Shown: positions 1-8,134 of the stretch, one piece after another
Position numbering within the stretch: position 1 is the first letter of the stretch
Layout: the number at the start of each line of letters is the position of its first letter
Assembly: GCA_046297095.1 (NCBI GenBank)
Contig: JBKCNS010000024.1
Location: 1-21,973, forward strand
Length of the DNA: 21,973 nucleotides
Direction of reading: 5' to 3'
Source: JBBATK01 sp046297095
GTDB taxonomy: Bacteria > Bacteroidota > Ignavibacteria > Kapaibacteriales > NICIL-2
Made by a program: the position numbers and the translations under genes
The notes under the pieces: generated by a model
What the model saw: the letters and a program-made list of their open reading frames with translations, nothing else
What the model was told of the DNA's origin: nothing
The model's database searches: none

Positions 1-1
1 C

Positions 2-184
2 TTCCCGGACCAAGACGCTATCGGCAAAGAACTTGGCGCCGACTCTCTTCATTATCTCTCCGTGGAAGGGCTCATGAAATCCGTCCCTTCCGATCCCGGT
101 ATCAATTACTGCACCGCCTGCTTTACCGGTAATTATCCCGTACAAATTGAACTTGGCGCGAATAAGTACTCGACTGAAGAGTAG
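2..184 (+). CDS. purF: Amidophosphoribosyltransferase, C-terminal end (partial)
   Basis: This is the last 60 codons of a gene that begins outside the window. The readable protein contains GADSLHYLSVEGL followed by CTACFTGNYPV, the C-terminal signature of PurF-type glutamine phosphoribosylpyrophosphate amidotransferases. PurF catalyses the first committed step of de novo purine synthesis in the cytoplasm, making 5-phosphoribosylamine from PRPP and glutamine. The two cysteines of CTAC fit the Bacillus-type PurF, in which C-terminal cysteines help hold an Fe-S cluster; only part of that ligand set is visible here. The frame ends at TAG. No terminator hairpin is obvious after it, and no other purine gene is in the window. 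Identification rests on the short C-terminal motif only. Confidence 0.85.
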   Translation, partial: FPDQDAIGKELGADSLHYLSVEGLMKSVPSDPGINYCTACFTGNYPVQIELGANKYSTEE

Positions 185-721
185 AGGCAGGAGGGGGGGA
201 ATCCTTTTTGCAAGACCCTGTGACGGGGCGCGGCGCAATCGTGCCTGCTATTTACACTCCTATCTAACCGGGCCAGAGCGCAAGAAAAAGCTCTAAACGA
301 ATTCCATCGTCACCAATTAGAATTCCTGTTGCGTCGGAGAAGCGTTGAACAAATGCAGCGAGACCATGACGGTAGTGGGCGCCGATAATACCATTCCAAC
401 TATGAACGATGAGCTCTTGCTAACTGCCCAGGTGACGGTAGAATCTACGCGCGCATGCGAGTTTCCGGGGCGAATGATCGGACTGTAGAGGCTCTCCGTA
501 CTATCTTCTTGTTTTTAGCACCGAAAAAAATACGGTTATGCGTAGAGAACAACGAATCGCGACACAATAAATCCCTGCGTTGCATAGCCCTGGTTTTACC
601 AACAACATATTTTAGAAGAAGCGCAAGACGAGTGCCAGCCAAGGTAGTTGCAGTTCATCCGAGAACGTATTTTGCCCGTCCGGTAGGTGTGAAAGTATTT
701 GATATTAATATGGAGATTATC
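185..721. other. Long intergenic stretch between purF and the first beta-propeller gene
   Basis: About 540 bases with no recognisable gene. An open frame runs from about 455 into the next gene, but its first 89 codons have no signal peptide or family resemblance and are probably untranslated. The only structure seen is the 44-bp sequence at 405-448, which recurs upstream of the next gene. Immediately before the chosen start, GGAG at 712-715 lies 6 bases from the ATG at 722. Confidence 0.5.
405..448 (+). repeat. 44-bp direct repeat, copy 1
   Basis: It begins AACGATGAGCTCTTGCTAA and ends GGTAGAATCTAC. It matches 3407-3450 with only three mismatches in 44 bases, while the surrounding DNA is largely unrelated. 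Each copy lies 220-275 bases before the start of a large secreted beta-propeller gene. Within it, TTG is separated by exactly 19 bases from TAGAATCT, the spacing of a Bacteroidota promoter, but the -7 element fits TAnnTTTG poorly. It may be a shared promoter or regulator site, or a remnant of the duplication that made the gene pair. Confidence 0.75.
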
Positions 722-3349
722 ATGAGAAAACTAACATGTGCTGTTCTGTTGTACCTACTGACAGTGCAGGTACCGGCGATGGCCCGCAGCGTCGATTCGC
801 TTGAGAATTTTCCCTCGACAAGCATAGGGTATTTCAATCCTTCAGGATTGATTGCTTCGCCGGATGGTAACACTGTTACGATGTTGTATGCTTCGTTTAG
901 CACCGATAATGAAGTGGACTCTGCATGGTACCTCCGGCGCTACATTGTACGAGTGTGGGACCTTCCACGGCAAGCGATGATATTGGAAAGATGTATTGAT
1001 ACATATGAATTGGGCGATGCCTGTCTGGGCACGGGTGCTGTTTTGTGGGGCGATTCGGCAGATCTGAATGTAGCATTCGTGAATCGTGAAGGATATCTTC
1101 ATTCGATGAACATCCGTACCGGTACAACGAAGCAGTATAACATCAATATGCGCCAAAAGGTATGTGCGTACGTTGACGCCAGCAAGACTATCATGTTTTG
1201 GCGTAAGCTTCCTGCCTATTTGAGCGACTGGTACGCTTTCGATCTTCGTAAGGGTACAGATATAACTTCAGATTTTCCAACCGGCTGGATCAACTTGGGA
1301 GACAGAACAAAACCCGGCTTCGAGTATTGTGTTCCAACAGATACATTGGGGGATACTGTTGTGTTCGAGATACGACGTTTTCGTGATCGCTCACTACGAA
1401 AAGTGGTACGAGCCCGAATTGGCTGCCAACCTAATAGGAACATGCTTTTGCGTTATGCGTATGGCGGCATCGATATGACAAACACTCAAACCGGTCAAGA
1501 GCATCATGTGTCGTACCGTACACCAATTATTTCAGCAATTGTATCCGGTGCGGGTGGTTATGTCATCTTCGTTGATTCTACTGACGTGCTCCTTTCATGG
1601 AACACCTCCAACAACGCTATTGATACAATTACCAAGAATTTTGTGAATTCTGATACGGAAGATTCGCTTACGTTAACAGATCGTGGTGAGTATACGGTGG
1701 GCGACGGCAAACTCTATTTCCTTGCTTACTACTGCCGAGACACCGTCTTTTATTATTCTATTGCCGGACGTCGTCGTATTCTGGCTACACATATTCCCAC
1801 GTTCCGTGGGGTGATTGGGATGGTGATAGATGACCGTGGATTGAGCTTTGGTTATTCTGCTACGCCTGCCAAAGTAGAGGAAAAACGCTATGACACCTTG
1901 GGCAACAAAGAACCCATTTTCTGGGAGCAGCGTATATACCTACCAAACGAAGATTCACCGAAGTGGGTGTTGCGAGTAGCAAAGTTGAGTGGCATTATAA
2001 CGAAAGTCTCTGTATCGGATTTCCAAACTCCTATAGTCTCAGTTCCGCCAGTTATGGCTGACCCTTGGAATGTACAATGGCCTGTAGATAAAGACAGATT
2101 AATTATATCCGATGTGGGTCGCTACCGTGAAGGACATGTGGCGCAGTATGAGAGGAAATCTCAGAAAGTAACTTCATTTCTGAGTCTCAAGTTGGATCTT
2201 GGACAAAGTATTTGGAAAATGTTGTATCCGAGCAAGTGGAACAAGGTGTTTTTGTTTGGGGATTCTGCGTTGTTTTATGCAGATGCCGACTCTATGGAAA
2301 ACCTCATACGCCTAGAAGACTTCCAGGGCGCCAGATTGCGGTTCGCGTGTTTGAGTGCGGACGATGAAATGCTGGCTGTTGGTGACAATAAAGGAAACTG
2401 CTATGTGTACACAGTTGAGCCCTTCAAAAAACTCCGTATGATTAAACTACCCGGAAATCTAATGTCGATGACGATGAAAGGAGTAAATAAAGAGACCGCT
2501 CTGGTAGTAGACATGAATACCTCGCAAGAACTCATGGTTTACGATGCCTCCTTTGATTCGTTGTTGTATGGCAAGTCGGTGGGGTTTGAGAACGCCGTGA
2601 TTCGCTTTAGTCCAACCGGTCGTTACCTTCTTATGGCTGAAGATATTATTGATACCAAGACGTGGCGCAGCGTCTATCTTAACGGGGGTGACTACGATGT
2701 TCCCGCAGAATTCGGTGCGTTTCTTTACAACGACAGCATCTTTGCCCGCTCAACAAAGGACTTCGGCGTCTACATGCTTGACATACAGAATAACGATCGG
2801 AGTTCCTACAAGACTGTGGGTGGCAAAGTGTATCTTAATGAAAAACGAGGGACTGCATACAGCATTGATACGGCGAATAACGTTCACTATATGAGCACGT
2901 CGGACTGGAAGGAACGATCACTTTTTACAATTCCAAATGGTGTTTCGTTTTCCGAGTATGTTAGACAGGACGTTTACATACCGGGGAGCTTTACACTAAA
3001 TCCTAATGCCGATGCCATCGCGCTCAGGAACAGTATAGGCACCCTCTACATCTGGTATCCCCTCACTTCCTCTATTACCTCTATAGACAACACCACTTTC
3101 CGGGACACCTCCGGTGGCTCTTCATACGCGATCAGTATTCCGTGTCGCAACGGTATATCGCAGCTTGCGTTGCAGGCCGCTCCAGATCCCGGTTCCATGC
3201 GCGTGATCGATGTGCTTGGGCGGGAGGTAGCATGGAGTATGGAGAACTCCACAGTGCGCCTTTCTCAATGTCGCGACGGCTATCATCTTGTCACCTACCG
3301 TCACGCAGGGCGCACGCAAAGTATACCCGTAATGGTGGTTGAAGAGTAG
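722..3349 (+). CDS. Secreted beta-propeller-like protein with T9SS-type C-terminal domain
   Basis: An 875-residue protein of unknown function. Residues 1-20 form a signal peptide (MRKLTCAVLLYLLTVQVPAMA). The body has repeated strands of WD40/YVTN-like type, such as GLIASPDGNTVTML near the start, LSADDEMLAVGDNKGNCYVY in the middle, IRFSPTGRYLLMAED, and LNPNADAIALRNSIGTLYIW near the end. The last ~70 residues (MRVIDVLGREV, then GYHLVTYRHAGR) resemble a T9SS type A sorting domain, so export across the outer membrane to the surface is inferred. The ATG at 722 is chosen because it opens the signal peptide and GGAG lies 6 bases upstream; an in-frame ATG at 710 is the alternative. The next gene has the same architecture and the same upstream 44-bp sequence. 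No catalytic motif was recognised. Confidence 0.8.
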   Translation: MRKLTCAVLLYLLTVQVPAMARSVDSLENFPSTSIGYFNPSGLIASPDGNTVTMLYASFSTDNEVDSAWYLRRYIVRVWDLPRQAMILERCIDTYELGDACLGTGAVLWGDSADLNVAFVNREGYLHSMNIRTGTTKQYNINMRQKVCAYVDASKTIMFWRKLPAYLSDWYAFDLRKGTDITSDFPTGWINLGDRTKPGFEYCVPTDTLGDTVVFEIRRFRDRSLRKVVRARIGCQPNRNMLLRYAYGGIDMTNTQTGQEHHVSYRTPIISAIVSGAGGYVIFVDSTDVLLSWNTSNNAIDTITKNFVNSDTEDSLTLTDRGEYTVGDGKLYFLAYYCRDTVFYYSIAGRRRILATHIPTFRGVIGMVIDDRGLSFGYSATPAKVEEKRYDTLGNKEPIFWEQRIYLPNEDSPKWVLRVAKLSGIITKVSVSDFQTPIVSVPPVMADPWNVQWPVDKDRLIISDVGRYREGHVAQYERKSQKVTSFLSLKLDLGQSIWKMLYPSKWNKVFLFGDSALFYADADSMENLIRLEDFQGARLRFACLSADDEMLAVGDNKGNCYVYTVEPFKKLRMIKLPGNLMSMTMKGVNKETALVVDMNTSQELMVYDASFDSLLYGKSVGFENAVIRFSPTGRYLLMAEDIIDTKTWRSVYLNGGDYDVPAEFGAFLYNDSIFARSTKDFGVYMLDIQNNDRSSYKTVGGKVYLNEKRGTAYSIDTANNVHYMSTSDWKERSLFTIPNGVSFSEYVRQDVYIPGSFTLNPNADAIALRNSIGTLYIWYPLTSSITSIDNTTFRDTSGGSSYAISIPCRNGISQLALQAAPDPGSMRVIDVLGREVAWSMENSTVRLSQCRDGYHLVTYRHAGRTQSIPVMVVEE

Positions 3350-3670
3350 GGGGTAGGAGTTTAAGCCACAGCGTGATGCGCGCCGAGAATCTCTATTCTG
3401 CTTATCAACGATGAGCTCTTGCTAAGTGCCGAGGTGATGGTAGAATCTACAAGCGCAAATAATCCGAACCGAGTATCTTCCATCTAATGCGTGCTTAGAG
3501 ATCTTCCGCGGAAAAGTTAAGGACAATCGGAAGGACAGCCCTGGGACAAAAGAACGAACGAGGTGCGAGCAGGTACTTATAGAATGCGCTATAAAATAAT
3601 ACTTAATGCCGACTAGAACAGGATCGGTCATAAGCAAGAACGAGGACCGGTATTTTATCTATTGTCACAT
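3350..3670. other. Intergenic stretch between the two beta-propeller genes
   Basis: About 320 bases with no recognisable gene and no clear terminator hairpin after the first beta-propeller gene. It contains the second copy of the 44-bp repeat (3407-3450). The remaining ~220 bases up to the next start codon do not obviously match the leader of the first gene. Confidence 0.5.
3407..3450 (+). repeat. 44-bp direct repeat, copy 2
   Basis: Near-identical to 405-448, with three substitutions. It keeps the TTG-N19-TAGAATCT spacing and lies 220 bases before the ATG at 3671. A short stretch GCGCCGANAAT is also shared just upstream of both copies. Confidence 0.75.
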
Positions 3671-6076
3671 ATGAAAACAGAAACAACCTATAACCATTAT
3701 ATGAAAATACTATTGTGGTTGCTCGTTGCCTTTGCATACTGCAATAACATCCTGGCTCAGAGTTGGTTTACAACCCATGAATATGCACAACCATTAATGT
3801 CGAATCAGTCGGCTAAAAATACATTTTCGTGTCAGACAAAGCCTCTAGTTGCCCTTACGGGATACGGTTGCCCGATCACGATTACCAATCTTGAAACAGG
3901 GTCCAAGATATACCTTTCGCTAGTTGGTGATACCGGCTCAACGTTGCTTACATATACGTTACAGGGATTGGGTTTCGCGAATGACGGAAAGGAATTCTGG
4001 GCGCGTGAAGAGTATACAGATGATGCCAATATACATGTGTTTGATATCGAATCGGGTCAGGAGATATATAATTTCACTGCGTACAAGTCCTTTCTATCAC
4101 AAGACGGCAATACCTTTATTTATCATATGAAGGCGCCTGCGTTGAACATGTTTTACTTTATGTCTACCGCTACGAAGAAGGTTCTTGACTCTGCAACGAT
4201 AAGCATCGACGGTTCACATCCATTCGAAGTGGGAGGAAGGATTGTTTACAGAGATGATGCGCCTAATTGGTATGTCTCATTTAGCAACATGCTATACACT
4301 CTTGACAAGAGTACGAATGTTGTCATTGCTAAAGAACAACTTCGAGAGCACGGAAAATCGTCTCAGGTTAACTTATCAACTATTTCACCGAATGGCGCCT
4401 TTATGGTTACACTCGGTCATCTCGGGCCCAGTGGCTTGTTCGAATGGACCTACAGCATCGTAGATTGGAAGTCACATCAGCTTATCGACTCTATAAGGCT
4501 TGTGGGGCTTGGAGTTGTGCCTGATGTAGCTATATCTTCGGATAGCCGATATTGTGCTTTTCCGGAAAAGGAAAACGGTACGTTTCGCGTATTAATCTAT
4601 GATATGCAAAGGAGGCAGATTGTAGATACATTAAACTTTTCAGAAGAAGCATGGACGGCAGACAAAGTCGAAGACATGGAGATTTCGTGGCTGTCTGATT
4701 CCGAATCATTAGTAATACTTCGAGACGAGCTTTGTGAGATTTATAACACTCGATTGCGCAACTACACCAATGTTTTGAGTTTACCGGAGATTCGCGAAAG
4801 CAGGGTGGTACGAAAAGGTACACGAATGCTGGCACGCGCATCAGGCACCGCAGGTTCTTGCTTTCTTTATGTAGACCTGCTTAATGATAACGTGAAATTG
4901 CTCAAATGCGCGCTCACTAAGAAGTACGACATGCGGTATGATTACTACGAACCGAGCGCCATGTTCGTACAGCGAGCAGAGGGTCCGGAGTCCTCCTTGA
5001 ACTTTACTCTGGTATATCCGGAAGCAGACAGTACGCTTTATGTGGACGTAGATAAAGAGTTACCGGGTGCAGGAAATATGATGCTTCTGCGAGTGTCAAC
5101 CAAAGGGAATCATGTGATCATGGCCACAGACTCAGCCAAGAAATTCGTCCTTGTGGATCTGCGTACTCGGCAAGTTCGCTCATTCGATAGAGAACCGCTT
5201 TATGGTACTCGAGGAGAATACCTGTACGGGGCAGTAGTCGACGAGGACGCCTCGCGTATCATCTTGTTGTACTCGTTCGGGATAGCGGTGACGACGCTAG
5301 ACGGCTTACCCGTGTTGGGGCACTCCAACACACCTATACGATTGAATATCGGCTATTCCAGCGGCTATTTACCGTCCCTGGCCTCCGGTCCCTACTTTTG
5401 GGGAATGATAAAAGCCCCCAATGAAAGTGTGTTGTTGGGAGCGAACATGGATTTGCGTCTAACAAGTCGCAATTATTTGGAGAGGCTTAGTACTTACGAT
5501 TACATCAAGCAAAGTTTTTCGGTAGTAGATTCCATTGCGGTGGATACCAGTAGATTCTGCTTCAGCACAATGTGTGGAACTACGCGTATGGCTACCGCAT
5601 ATATGAATGGCAGTGTTCGTATTTGGGATTGGAAGGCACGTAAGCCACTATTGGAACTGGACCCATTGCCAATGAACCACCTAGTCAACCGCGCGGAGAC
5701 GATTTCCCTATCTACAGATAATGAACCATTCGCAGCTTACCGCGGATTCCGCAGGCGATATGTGGTGGCGCGAATGACAGGGCCTATCGCGAATGCAGAA
5801 GAACAGGAGACTTCCGTTGACACGCATGAACACGCCGGTCTAGAGGTTTTCCCGCAACCCGTCAACGAGCAAGCAGTGATAACGGGTTCTCCCGGTGTGC
5901 AGATACAGAACATCCGCATTTACTCACTGATCGGCGAGGATCTAACGCCTGTGCTTGACGGGTTTGGAGGCGAGTATCGCGTCGATACACGTTCATTAGG
6001 CGTAGGGATGTATGTGGTACGAGCAACAACTATACAAGGGCAGAACTATTCAAGAACTTTCGTTGTGCAACGGTAG
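3671..6076 (+). CDS. Secreted WD40-like beta-propeller protein with T9SS type A sorting domain
   Basis: An 801-residue protein of unknown function. The signal peptide core is MKILLWLLVAFAYCNNILAQ. Start choice is uncertain: ATG 3671 and ATG 3701 are both possible and neither has a good Shine-Dalgarno sequence; 3701 would give the more typical signal peptide (791 aa). The body shows propeller-blade motifs, for example ISPNGAFMVTLGHL, YSIVDWKSHQLIDSI, ISSDSRYCAFPEKENGT and the clear WD-type GSVRIWDWKARKPLLEL. The C-terminus (EVFPQPVNEQAVI, IRIYSLIGEDL, LGVGMYVVRATT, YSRTFVVQR) is a clear type A sorting domain. It is therefore probably delivered to the cell surface by T9SS. It is similar in architecture, but highly diverged, from the preceding gene, and the pair probably arose by an old tandem duplication. 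Confidence 0.83.
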   Translation: MKTETTYNHYMKILLWLLVAFAYCNNILAQSWFTTHEYAQPLMSNQSAKNTFSCQTKPLVALTGYGCPITITNLETGSKIYLSLVGDTGSTLLTYTLQGLGFANDGKEFWAREEYTDDANIHVFDIESGQEIYNFTAYKSFLSQDGNTFIYHMKAPALNMFYFMSTATKKVLDSATISIDGSHPFEVGGRIVYRDDAPNWYVSFSNMLYTLDKSTNVVIAKEQLREHGKSSQVNLSTISPNGAFMVTLGHLGPSGLFEWTYSIVDWKSHQLIDSIRLVGLGVVPDVAISSDSRYCAFPEKENGTFRVLIYDMQRRQIVDTLNFSEEAWTADKVEDMEISWLSDSESLVILRDELCEIYNTRLRNYTNVLSLPEIRESRVVRKGTRMLARASGTAGSCFLYVDLLNDNVKLLKCALTKKYDMRYDYYEPSAMFVQRAEGPESSLNFTLVYPEADSTLYVDVDKELPGAGNMMLLRVSTKGNHVIMATDSAKKFVLVDLRTRQVRSFDREPLYGTRGEYLYGAVVDEDASRIILLYSFGIAVTTLDGLPVLGHSNTPIRLNIGYSSGYLPSLASGPYFWGMIKAPNESVLLGANMDLRLTSRNYLERLSTYDYIKQSFSVVDSIAVDTSRFCFSTMCGTTRMATAYMNGSVRIWDWKARKPLLELDPLPMNHLVNRAETISLSTDNEPFAAYRGFRRRYVVARMTGPIANAEEQETSVDTHEHAGLEVFPQPVNEQAVITGSPGVQIQNIRIYSLIGEDLTPVLDGFGGEYRVDTRSLGVGMYVVRATTIQGQNYSRTFVVQR

Positions 6077-6147
6077 CACTAAGCAGCAACCGAACGCTAC
6101 TACAGATAGATTTTCTGAGGATATGGATGTTCATCTAGGGGTTTGTC

Positions 6148-6462
6148 ATGTTTACTCGGATGGATGGTTTTTATAAGGTGTTCTTCTTAATCATTGTGCT
6201 GACATCTGTGCTTTGCAAGGCGGACATCTATCCGGATGGGGGTGAGACCATCGAGGCCGGTAAAGAGTGTCACATAAAATGGGATGCAAAGGTATTTGGT
6301 TCGGACAACGTTGTCGTGTCACTGTGGATGATAAACAACTCCGCACATCTCATATACATCAGCATATACATCAGCACGCACGTCAGCCCACGTACCCCCG
6401 CACGCGTATCAGCCCACGTACCTGAAACGTATCTCTCCAAAACCCTTCTGCCATCAGTTTAG
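6148..6462 (+). CDS. Truncated secreted protein with Kre9/KNH-like N-terminus (probable gene remnant)
   Basis: A 104-codon frame. It opens with a signal peptide (VFFLIIVLTSVLCKA), then DIYPDGGETIEAGKECHIKW and DNVVVSLW. This is the pattern of the N-terminal domain of Ser-Thr-rich/Kre9-KNH-like secreted proteins, which in Bacteroidota usually belong to much longer T9SS cargo proteins. After about residue 65 the homology-like sequence stops and the frame runs into a 12-bp tandem repeat coding for IYIS/THVS-like tetrapeptides. No sorting domain follows. A G-rich stretch at 6136-6141 precedes the ATG. The stop codon (6460-6462) overlaps the stop codon of the convergent MCE gene. Most likely a 5' fragment of a larger gene; whether it is expressed cannot be seen. 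Confidence 0.5.
   Translation: MFTRMDGFYKVFFLIIVLTSVLCKADIYPDGGETIEAGKECHIKWDAKVFGSDNVVVSLWMINNSAHLIYISIYISTHVSPRTPARVSAHVPETYLSKTLLPSV
6344..6391. repeat. 12-bp tandem repeat, four copies, with a degenerate extension
   Basis: Four consecutive 12-mers close to ACATCAGCATAT / ACATCAGCACGC. A degenerate continuation runs to about 6423, where TCAGCCCACGTACC occurs twice, 26 bases apart. It forms the 3' end of the truncated gene and stays in frame because 12 is a multiple of three. Confidence 0.7.
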
Positions 6463-7412
6463 GGTCTGGTGCCGAGGCGCACGTTGACGTTCACGCCGTG
6501 TTTGGAAATAGCATCCACAAAGGTGCCCAAGGTGGTGAGGGCAGTGTCCAGGCGGGCGGCCATGTTTTTATCGTAGATGAGTTTGCCGATGGTGCCATCG
6601 CCTTTGCGAATCTCTTGTACAACCTCGTTCATATCGTTCATGAAGTGATCGACGCGAACAATGGTAGAATCGGCGGACACCAGGATCTTCTGCGTACTGG
6701 ACGCAGCTGCATTCACTTTACGCAGCAAGGCGGTAACCGTGGTGTCGTTTTCCTTGACCATGCGTTGAAGGTCTTGGCTGAGCGAGCGAAGATTCTGAAG
6801 GGAGACCTGAAGGTTCTCGCGATTGTTCACGAGCACTGTTTTCAATGCTGCCACAGCTTCGTTGGCGTTCTCTGCGGTTTGCTTGACGTTGTTGACAAAG
6901 GAACTATCGCCCACAAGTTTATTGAGCGAAGCGCTCATGGTGTCCAGGCGTTGAAGCACATTACGCGCCGAGCCGCTTACATCACCCACAAAGCTCATCA
7001 AGTCGCCGAAGTCGGGAGCCGATGATCCCTGAATCACCGCACCGGCCCATGGCTGTGCGGCAGTGCCGGGAAGCAGTTCGATTTTCTTTCCGCCGGTGAG
7101 TTCCAAAATGGTGATGCGCGCAGTGACGTCGCTGCGCAGGTCAGACACATCATCCATGTTGATGTCTATCATCACTCCGGACGCATCGGGAGATACCTTG
7201 CTTACGGAACCGCGCTTCACGCCGCGCACATACACGGGCGCGCTGCTCTCTATTCCGGAAGCGCTGGGAAAATGTATATGCAAGGTGCTCATGTTTGCAG
7301 ACACCGACACTCCGCGCCCAAATGTGACGCCAAGAATAAGCAGTATGATACCTACAAGGACAACAGCGCCAACGCGAATTTCCGTTTGACGTATTACTTC
7401 GTTCGAAGCCAT
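6459..7412 (-). CDS. MCE/MlaD family protein (lipid ABC-transport substrate-binding component)
   Basis: A 317-residue protein with one N-terminal membrane segment (about residues 13-33, VGAVVLVGIILLILGVTFGR), then an MCE domain (about 40-115) containing ASGIESSAPVYVRGVKRGSV and ITILELTGGKKIELLPGT. A long, largely alpha-helical C-terminal region (about 130-300) follows. MCE proteins bind lipids in the cell envelope and normally work with an MlaE permease and MlaF ATPase to move phospholipids between membranes. Neither partner is adjacent: ssb lies upstream and the truncated secreted gene is convergent. The helical tail contains GDGTIGKLIYD, common in MlaD proteins of this group. The start at the ATG before ASNEVIRQTEIRVG is the only one preserving the membrane anchor. 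Confidence 0.88.
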   Translation of the reverse strand: MASNEVIRQTEIRVGAVVLVGIILLILGVTFGRGVSVSANMSTLHIHFPSASGIESSAPVYVRGVKRGSVSKVSPDASGVMIDINMDDVSDLRSDVTARITILELTGGKKIELLPGTAAQPWAGAVIQGSSAPDFGDLMSFVGDVSGSARNVLQRLDTMSASLNKLVGDSSFVNNVKQTAENANEAVAALKTVLVNNRENLQVSLQNLRSLSQDLQRMVKENDTTVTALLRKVNAAASSTQKILVSADSTIVRVDHFMNDMNEVVQEIRKGDGTIGKLIYDKNMAARLDTALTTLGTFVDAISKHGVNVNVRLGTRP

Positions 7413-7462
7413 GGTGAGTGGTTGTTGATAGTGAAGTGCGCTTCGAAACTACGACCGCGCAC

Positions 7463-7492
7463 AAAAAAAGCCCTGAGAAATTTCAGGGCTTT
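7463..7492 (-). terminator. Rho-independent terminator of ssb
   Basis: Read on the minus strand, a 10-bp stem (AAAGCCCTGA pairing with TCAGGGCTTT) with a 6-base loop ends in seven Ts. It lies 37 bases past the ssb stop codon and separates ssb from the MCE gene. Confidence 0.9.
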
Positions 7493-7528
7493 GCCATGGA
7501 CTCTTTACTGCGTCACTTCCCGCCACTG

Positions 7529-7930
7529 TTAGAACGGAATGTCGTCGTCGATGGAAGCAGCAGCAGACTCGCCTTGCGAACTGCTCTCTTCACTGCGACG
7601 TCCGTCCAGCAGTAGGATGTTGTCGGCAACTACTTCGGTGAAATACTTTTTCGTTCCGCTTTGGTCTTCGAAGATGCGTGTTTGTAAACGCCCTTCCACA
7701 TAGATACGCGATCCGCGATGCACCAGACGCTGAATGATCTCTGCAAGACCACGCCATGCAATGATCGTGTGCCATTCCGTGTGCTCTTGGTACTGGCCAT
7801 CCTTGTCCTTCCGCGATTCGGTTGTTGCAAGGCGGAATTGTGCAACAGGAATACCGCTGGCGGTGAAGTTTACGTCCGGATCTTTTCCGACGTTTCCAAT
7901 GAGCATTACTTTATTTAAACTGCGCGACAT
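7529..7930 (-). CDS. ssb: Single-stranded DNA-binding protein
   Basis: A 133-residue SSB that coats single-stranded DNA during replication and repair. Residues 1-105 form the OB fold, with the usual opening SLNKVMLIGNVGKDPDV, WHTIIAWRGLAE, and YVEGRLQTRIFEDQSG. The protein ends in the acidic tip DDDIPF that binds partner proteins. The linker between fold and tip is only about 20 residues, so the protein is shorter than E. coli SSB (178 aa). GGGAG lies 6 bases before the ATG. The gene is followed by its own terminator, so it is probably transcribed alone. Confidence 0.97.
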   Translation of the reverse strand: MSRSLNKVMLIGNVGKDPDVNFTASGIPVAQFRLATTESRKDKDGQYQEHTEWHTIIAWRGLAEIIQRLVHRGSRIYVEGRLQTRIFEDQSGTKKYFTEVVADNILLLDGRRSEESSSQGESAAASIDDDIPF

Positions 7931-8134
7931 AGTCGGCTCCCATCAGGTAGTAAAAAAATCTCTCCGTCACGTTGGAGTGAGGTGGAGTGAGTTCCCCTCT
8001 GCAGCGCCGGTAACTTACACCGCGAGCATCAATAAACAACAAAAAAATTAAAGACCGGTCAGAATAGTGGAAAACTTCCTATGTGCCTAAGATTTCAACA
8101 CTTCCGAATAGTGAGTTTGCCGCTGCAATGACAA

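Noticed and set aside
455..721. Upstream open extension of the first beta-propeller gene
   Set aside because: The extension has no similarity or signal and would bury the signal peptide inside the protein. A GGAG site correctly placed before ATG 722 supports the shorter gene.
6498..7025. Plus-strand frame of 175 codons opposite the MCE gene
   Set aside because: It has no signal, motif or ribosome-binding site and is the complement of a clearly identified gene.
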